Assembly: GCA_023441255.1 (NCBI GenBank)
Contig: JAEZPW010000212.1
Coordinates: 1 to 9,513 of the forward strand
Direction of reading: 5' to 3'
Length of the DNA stretch: 9,513 nt
Source: Acidobacteriota bacterium
GTDB taxonomy: Bacteria > Acidobacteriota > Terriglobia > Terriglobales > Acidobacteriaceae
How positions within the stretch are numbered: position 1 is the stretch's first letter; every line of letters starts with the position of its first letter. Both the position numbers and the translations under genes were made by a program. Of this stretch, positions 6,167 through 9,513 are shown piece after piece. Under the pieces are notes generated by a model. It made no database searches. It had not been told where the DNA came from and saw nothing but the letters and a program-made list of their open reading frames with translations.

Positions 6167-6994
6167 CTAGGCCCGCGCCGCCCTAGCAATCGGCACTGAG
6201 GCATCCACCGCATCCTCGCCCGAATCGAGCCGAGGAATACCTGTATCTTGTCGCAGCAACACCCGGGCAACCGTTGCTACCCACACGCGTGCGGCACCAG
6301 CTTTACGCAATACTCGGGCACACTCTGCGGCGGTGGTTCCGGTCGTAAACACGTCATCAACGAGTAGGATGTCTCTGCGGGAAATCTCGCTCGAATCGAG
6401 CACGCGGAATGCTCCGCGAATGTTGGAGCGGCGTTGCTGCGGAGTGAGACCGGTCTGCGACTCCGTCGGGCGCACCCGGTACAGAGTCGAACAGTTCACA
6501 TCACCGAGGGGGATAATTTTCATCGCCGCCCGCGCAATGAGTTCGGACTGGTTGAAGCCGCGCTCGCGCAGTTTCTTCTCGTGCAGGGGGACGGGGATGA
6601 CAAGCAGAGACCTGGACTCGAACTGTGAAAGAAGTTGCAGGAGCGAGTCGCTCAACATGCGCCCTAGCACGCCGGCGGCAGGTCGCACGCGGTCGTACTT
6701 GAGCAGGTGGATCAACTCGCGCAAAACGCCATCATAGGTTCCGTAAGCGACGGCGCGTTCGAATGGCGGAGGCGACTGGAGGCACTCTCCGCAGCATGGC
6801 GTACCGTCTGGCCTTACGGACAGCGAAACAATCTCATTACCGCATATGGAGCAGATATTGCCGTGCAGGCGGATAACATCGTCGAGACACGTGTCACAAA
6901 CGGGTAATCGTGAAACCTTTACAAGGGGAGCATCGCAGACGCGGCATGCCGAAGGAAAGATTGTCGAAAAGACGCTGCAAGCCGCTGTTCCCAA
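6167..6994 (-). CDS. comF: ComF family phosphoribosyltransferase-like protein
   Basis: ComF/GntX-type protein, cytoplasmic, 275 residues if the TTG at 6994 is the start. The N-terminal half has paired cysteines typical of the double zinc ribbon (C17/C20, C33/C36, C48/C51, C68/C71). The C-terminal half is a type I phosphoribosyltransferase domain with the PRPP-binding motif ILLVDDVFTTGTTA, D213-D214 being the two acidic residues. RGFNQSELIA lies in the middle, as in other ComF proteins. In Bacillus and Haemophilus ComF is needed for DNA uptake during transformation, with a cytoplasmic role for single-stranded DNA. Many bacteria not known to be competent also carry it. It is followed 5 nt later by the HNH gene. 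The start is uncertain: no Shine-Dalgarno precedes the TTG, and the frame stays open upstream to a stop at 7118-7120 without any ATG, GTG or TTG. Length and the position of the first cysteines fit the chosen start. Confidence 0.9.
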   Translation of the reverse strand: MGTAACSVFSTIFPSACRVCDAPLVKVSRLPVCDTCLDDVIRLHGNICSICGNEIVSLSVRPDGTPCCGECLQSPPPFERAVAYGTYDGVLRELIHLLKYDRVRPAAGVLGRMLSDSLLQLLSQFESRSLLVIPVPLHEKKLRERGFNQSELIARAAMKIIPLGDVNCSTLYRVRPTESQTGLTPQQRRSNIRGAFRVLDSSEISRRDILLVDDVFTTGTTAAECARVLRKAGAARVWVATVARVLLRQDTGIPRLDSGEDAVDASVPIARAARA

Positions 6995-7085
6995 GGCCGA
7001 TTTGACGGAGGCAATAGGGGAGCCCCGCCTCTCAGGATCTACTCCGTCGGCCCGAGTTAGGTCACCGTTACTGCTGAAGACGACC

Positions 7086-7120
7086 CTCCTCAGCCCAGCA
7101 TTCTTAGGCTGGACTCCTCA
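7086..7120. repeat. Direct repeats enclosing an inverted repeat
   Basis: CTCCTCA occurs at 7086-7092 and again at 7114-7120. Between them CAGCC (7091-7095) can pair with GGCTG (7107-7111) across an 11-nt loop. It lies about 95 nt upstream of the assumed ComF start. It could be a regulator site or a leader hairpin; repeats this short may also occur by chance. Confidence 0.35.
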
Positions 7121-7313
7121 TCAGTATAGCCGCCCCGTCAAGCCCGTTCAATCGCCTTGGCGTGAATGTTCGATGAATTAGGGGTGAACAGGCCAAAACC
7201 CTCTGCGACGCCCGGCGTTCCAGACTGGCAGCCGACGAGGCCCGAAATTCGAGGAAGAACTCTGTTCAGCTTGTTTTCTGTGCAATTGGCGTGCTAATTT
7301 GCGCAGTTCCACC

Positions 7314-7319
7314 TAGAAT
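7314..7319 (+). promoter_or_regulatory. Candidate -10 element of the OPT transporter gene
   Basis: TAGAAT differs from the TATAAT consensus at one base and would start an mRNA about 30 nt before the ATG, leaving room for the ribosome site. There is no good -35 at 16-18 nt; TTGGCG (7286-7291) is 22 nt away, which is too far. An alternative is TTGTTT (7271-7276) with an extended -10 TGCTAATTT (7292-7300). Confidence 0.3.
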
Positions 7320-7343
7320 CATCGAAGTATTCATCCACATTGT

Positions 7344-7348
7344 GAGGA
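7344..7348 (+). promoter_or_regulatory. Ribosome binding site that sets the OPT start
   Basis: GAGGA lies 9 nt before the ATG at 7358. This favours the full-length protein over a start at M24, whose upstream sequence is coding. Confidence 0.65.
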
Positions 7349-7357
7349 CCACCACGC

Positions 7358-9400
7358 ATGAGTACGCAGACGACTTCTCCTCCGGCTGCAACCAGGCCCA
7401 AGTTCCAGCCGTATGTTCCGGCCGACATGAAGATGACCGAGTTCACCCTTCGTGCGGTGATCCTCGGCCTGATCATGACGGTCATTCTTGGTGCGGCCAA
7501 CATGTACCTTGGCCTGCGCGCCGGCATGACCATCGCCGCAACGTACCCTGCCGCCGTCATCGGCATGGCCATTCTGCGGCTCATGAAGGGCTCCATACTG
7601 GAAGAGAACATCGCCCGAACCATTGGCTCCATTGGTGAGTCGGTGGCAGCGGGCGCTGTGTTCACGATTCCGGCTTTCGTCCTCGCCGGTGTCTGGCCGG
7701 AATTTGACGTTCAGCACGGCTACGTCAAGTCTGCAGTCCTGATGGCCGTTGGTGGCACGCTTGGCATCCTTTTCGTTACTCTGCTGCGGCGCGTGATGGT
7801 CGAAGATCCGGAACTGCCCTTCCCCGAGTCGGTCGCGGCAGCCGAGATCCACAAGGCCGGACAGCAGGGCGCGAAGGCAGCGAAGATCCTCTTCGCCAAC
7901 ATGGGGATCGGCGCGTTCATATATTTCCTGGGCGCGATCAACGTCTTTGCTGCGAGTCGCGAATTCCTCGTGAAGGTTGGCACTCTGGGCAAGAGCGTTG
8001 TGAGTATGACGAAAGCACCGGGCAGTCCTGCGGTGCAGGCCGGCTCGATGTCGACTTTCAGTGCGCCTGCGATCAGTCCGGCATACCTGGGCGTCGGCTA
8101 CATCATCGGTCCTCGTTTGGGCGCCTTGAACTTCGCGGGGGGCGTGTTTGCGTGGGGCTTGCTCGTTCCACTTTTGAGTTTCTTCCTTGGTCCGCAACTG
8201 GCCGCTGGAGTGCCGAATGAAGCCGGATGGTCGGGCGTGGCATTCGGGATCTGGTATCACATCGTTCGGCCGATCGCTGTGGGCGGCATGATGGTGGGTG
8301 CGGGGTTCACGCTGTTCCGTATGCGCAAGAGTCTGGGGCTTGGTATCAAGCGCGCCATTGCCGACCTGAAAAAGTCGGCCGCCGGTCACGAGGCCACGAA
8401 CCGCACGGAAAAGGACCTCAGCAGTAAGGTCGTTTTCATCGGCCTTGCCGCGGTCTTCGCCTGCATGATTGCTATTTACCTGTACTTCACTGGGGTGCTG
8501 GGCGGTGCTGCCGTTGCGGCGATCGTGATGATCGTGCTCGGGTTCTTTTTCGCCGCCGTCAGTGGGAACCTGGTGGGCATGATCGGATCGTCGAACAACC
8601 CGATCTCCGGACTTACGCTCTGTACTCTGGTCATTGCGGCTCTGCTGATGGTCGCAATGGGCATTACCGGCGGGCGGGGCGTTGCGGCTGTTCTCGGCGT
8701 CGCTGCGGTCGTTTGCGTTTCTTCGGCAGTCGCTGGCGAAATGCTGCAGGACCTCAAAGTCGGCCATATCCTCGGTGGAACGCCGGCCCGCATGCAGATC
8801 GGTGACCTGTTGGGTATTGCCGTTTCATCACTCGCTCTTTTCTTCCCGCTCATGTGGCTGCATCGCGCGTACACGTTCGGGTCCGCTCAGTTGTCCGCGC
8901 CGCAGGCTGGCTTGATGGCATCATTGGCGCAGGGCATTGTTGGCGGCAATATGGCGTGGCCCCTCGTTGTGGTCGGTATTCTGATGGGCTTCGGCCTGAT
9001 CCTGATCGAAGTGAAAAGCCCGATGCTCTTCTCAGTCGGCATGTATCTGCCGCTGGAGACTACGTTCGCGATCTTCGTGGGCGGCGTGTTCCGCTGGGCC
9101 ACCGACAAGTATCGTGATCGCGCCGGTTTGAACGACGCGCAGAAAGCACGTGTCGAGAATGCTGGTGTGCTGACCGCATCCGGCCTGATCGCCGGTGAAG
9201 CGCTCTGCGGTCTTGTGGTAGCCGGCTTCCGAGCGGCCGAGAAGACAAGAGGTCACGCGATCCTGCCCGACGCAAGCTGGGCTGGAACTGGCGTGCTGGC
9301 CATTCTCGTGATGATTGCGTTAGCCGTACTGATGATTCGTCTGCCGCTGGCCAACGCGGGCCGTCCGGACGAACCGGCGCCGCCGACCGCGATTATGTAA
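7358..9400 (+). CDS. OPT-family oligopeptide / metal-chelate transporter
   Basis: Integral inner-membrane transporter of the oligopeptide transporter (OPT) superfamily, 680 residues, in line with the bacterial putative-oligopeptide-transporter branch. Family signatures: LGAANMYLGLRAGMTIAATYP (residues 44-64, first helices), ARTIGSIGESVAAGAVFTIPA (86-106), ELPFPESVAAAEIHKAG (152-168), a GVGYIIGPRLG segment in the middle, and GSSNNPISGLT (NNPIS at 413-417) in the second half. Many hydrophobic segments run through the protein, roughly 14-16 helices by eye. The soluble N-terminus (1-27) and a charged loop near 330-355 are cytoplasmic candidates. OPT proteins are thought to be proton-coupled and carry small peptides, glutathione-like compounds or metal chelates; bacterial substrates are mostly unknown. 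The ATG has GAGGA 9 nt upstream. It stands alone, divergent from comF-HNH, with its own terminator. The reading frame is intact. Confidence 0.93.
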   Translation: MSTQTTSPPAATRPKFQPYVPADMKMTEFTLRAVILGLIMTVILGAANMYLGLRAGMTIAATYPAAVIGMAILRLMKGSILEENIARTIGSIGESVAAGAVFTIPAFVLAGVWPEFDVQHGYVKSAVLMAVGGTLGILFVTLLRRVMVEDPELPFPESVAAAEIHKAGQQGAKAAKILFANMGIGAFIYFLGAINVFAASREFLVKVGTLGKSVVSMTKAPGSPAVQAGSMSTFSAPAISPAYLGVGYIIGPRLGALNFAGGVFAWGLLVPLLSFFLGPQLAAGVPNEAGWSGVAFGIWYHIVRPIAVGGMMVGAGFTLFRMRKSLGLGIKRAIADLKKSAAGHEATNRTEKDLSSKVVFIGLAAVFACMIAIYLYFTGVLGGAAVAAIVMIVLGFFFAAVSGNLVGMIGSSNNPISGLTLCTLVIAALLMVAMGITGGRGVAAVLGVAAVVCVSSAVAGEMLQDLKVGHILGGTPARMQIGDLLGIAVSSLALFFPLMWLHRAYTFGSAQLSAPQAGLMASLAQGIVGGNMAWPLVVVGILMGFGLILIEVKSPMLFSVGMYLPLETTFAIFVGGVFRWATDKYRDRAGLNDAQKARVENAGVLTASGLIAGEALCGLVVAGFRAAEKTRGHAILPDASWAGTGVLAILVMIALAVLMIRLPLANAGRPDEPAPPTAIM

Positions 9401-9419
9401 CGCTGTACTCTCCTGTTTG

Positions 9420-9449
9420 GGGACGGGGCTATGCCTCGTCCCTTTTTGT
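9420..9449 (+). terminator. Intrinsic terminator of the OPT gene
   Basis: GGGACGGGG (9420-9428) pairs with CCTCGTCCC (9434-9442), a 9-bp stem with one G-T pair and the 5-nt loop CTATG, followed directly by TTTTTGT. It begins 20 nt after the OPT stop codon. Confidence 0.93.
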
Positions 9450-9513
9450 TATGCGAGTTTGTTGTAAAGTCGTCATTCGAGGTTGTTGCCATCAGGACCA
9501 CGGCGGGTCGAAT
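9450..9513. other. Window end beyond the OPT terminator
   Basis: These 64 bases after the terminator hold no recognisable coding segment or promoter. They are probably the upstream region of a gene outside the window. Confidence 0.3.

Larger units (their letters stand above)
6995..7357. promoter_or_regulatory. Divergent regulatory region between comF-HNH and the OPT transporter gene
   Basis: This 363-bp region has no convincing gene on either strand. It contains the OPT ribosome site (GAGGA, 7344-7348), a -10-like TAGAAT (7314-7319), and an operator-like arrangement at 7086-7120. On the minus strand the ComF frame is open from 7117 down to 6994. No riboswitch, tRNA or clear comF promoter is recognisable. 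Confidence 0.5.

Noticed and set aside
7331..8767. 478-codon open frame on the minus strand
   Set aside because: Antisense to the OPT gene. The composition (Arg, His, Asp, Gln-rich) is a reflection of the hydrophobic transporter codons.

Overview
The window looks like ordinary chromosomal DNA of a moderately GC-rich soil bacterium. The best guess is an acidobacterium (Terriglobia/Koribacter-like). That rests on family resemblance: a large exported M1-like metallopeptidase with an unusual active-site motif, a LolA-like exported protein of a kind common in that phylum, and the style of the HNH nuclease and OPT transporter. It is an inference, since no rRNA or other taxonomic marker is present. 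I see no insertion sequence, integrase, prophage gene, CRISPR array, tRNA or rRNA.

Layout from left to right. 1-103: terminator of the first gene. 104-2584 (-): secreted M1-family zinc metallopeptidase. 2585-2849: divergent intergenic region. 2850-3737 (+): exported LolA/LolB-like hypothetical protein with a Gln/Pro-rich tail, ending at a strong intrinsic terminator. 3796-4059 (-): 87-residue protein with one DnaJ-type CxxCxGxG knuckle, convergent with the preceding gene. 4284-5300 (-): aminoglycoside-phosphotransferase/choline-kinase-fold protein with a modified catalytic loop. 5565-6161 (-) and 6167-6994 (-): HNH endonuclease and ComF-type phosphoribosyltransferase in one tight pair, ComF first. 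6995-7357: 363-bp divergent regulatory region. 7358-9400 (+): OPT-family oligopeptide/metal-chelate transporter, closed by an intrinsic terminator at 9420-9449.

The genes do not form one pathway. The clearest functional unit is comF-HNH, with only 5 nt between the two genes. The exported peptidase and the OPT transporter could both serve use of extracellular peptides, but they are about 4.8 kb apart and not co-transcribed, so that link is speculative. I did not find a convincing undescribed multi-gene system. The points most worth checking are the degenerate GAMEN site of the M1 protein, the altered Brenner motif of the kinase-like protein, the orphan CxxCxGxG protein, the comF-HNH pairing, and the uncertain start of ComF.
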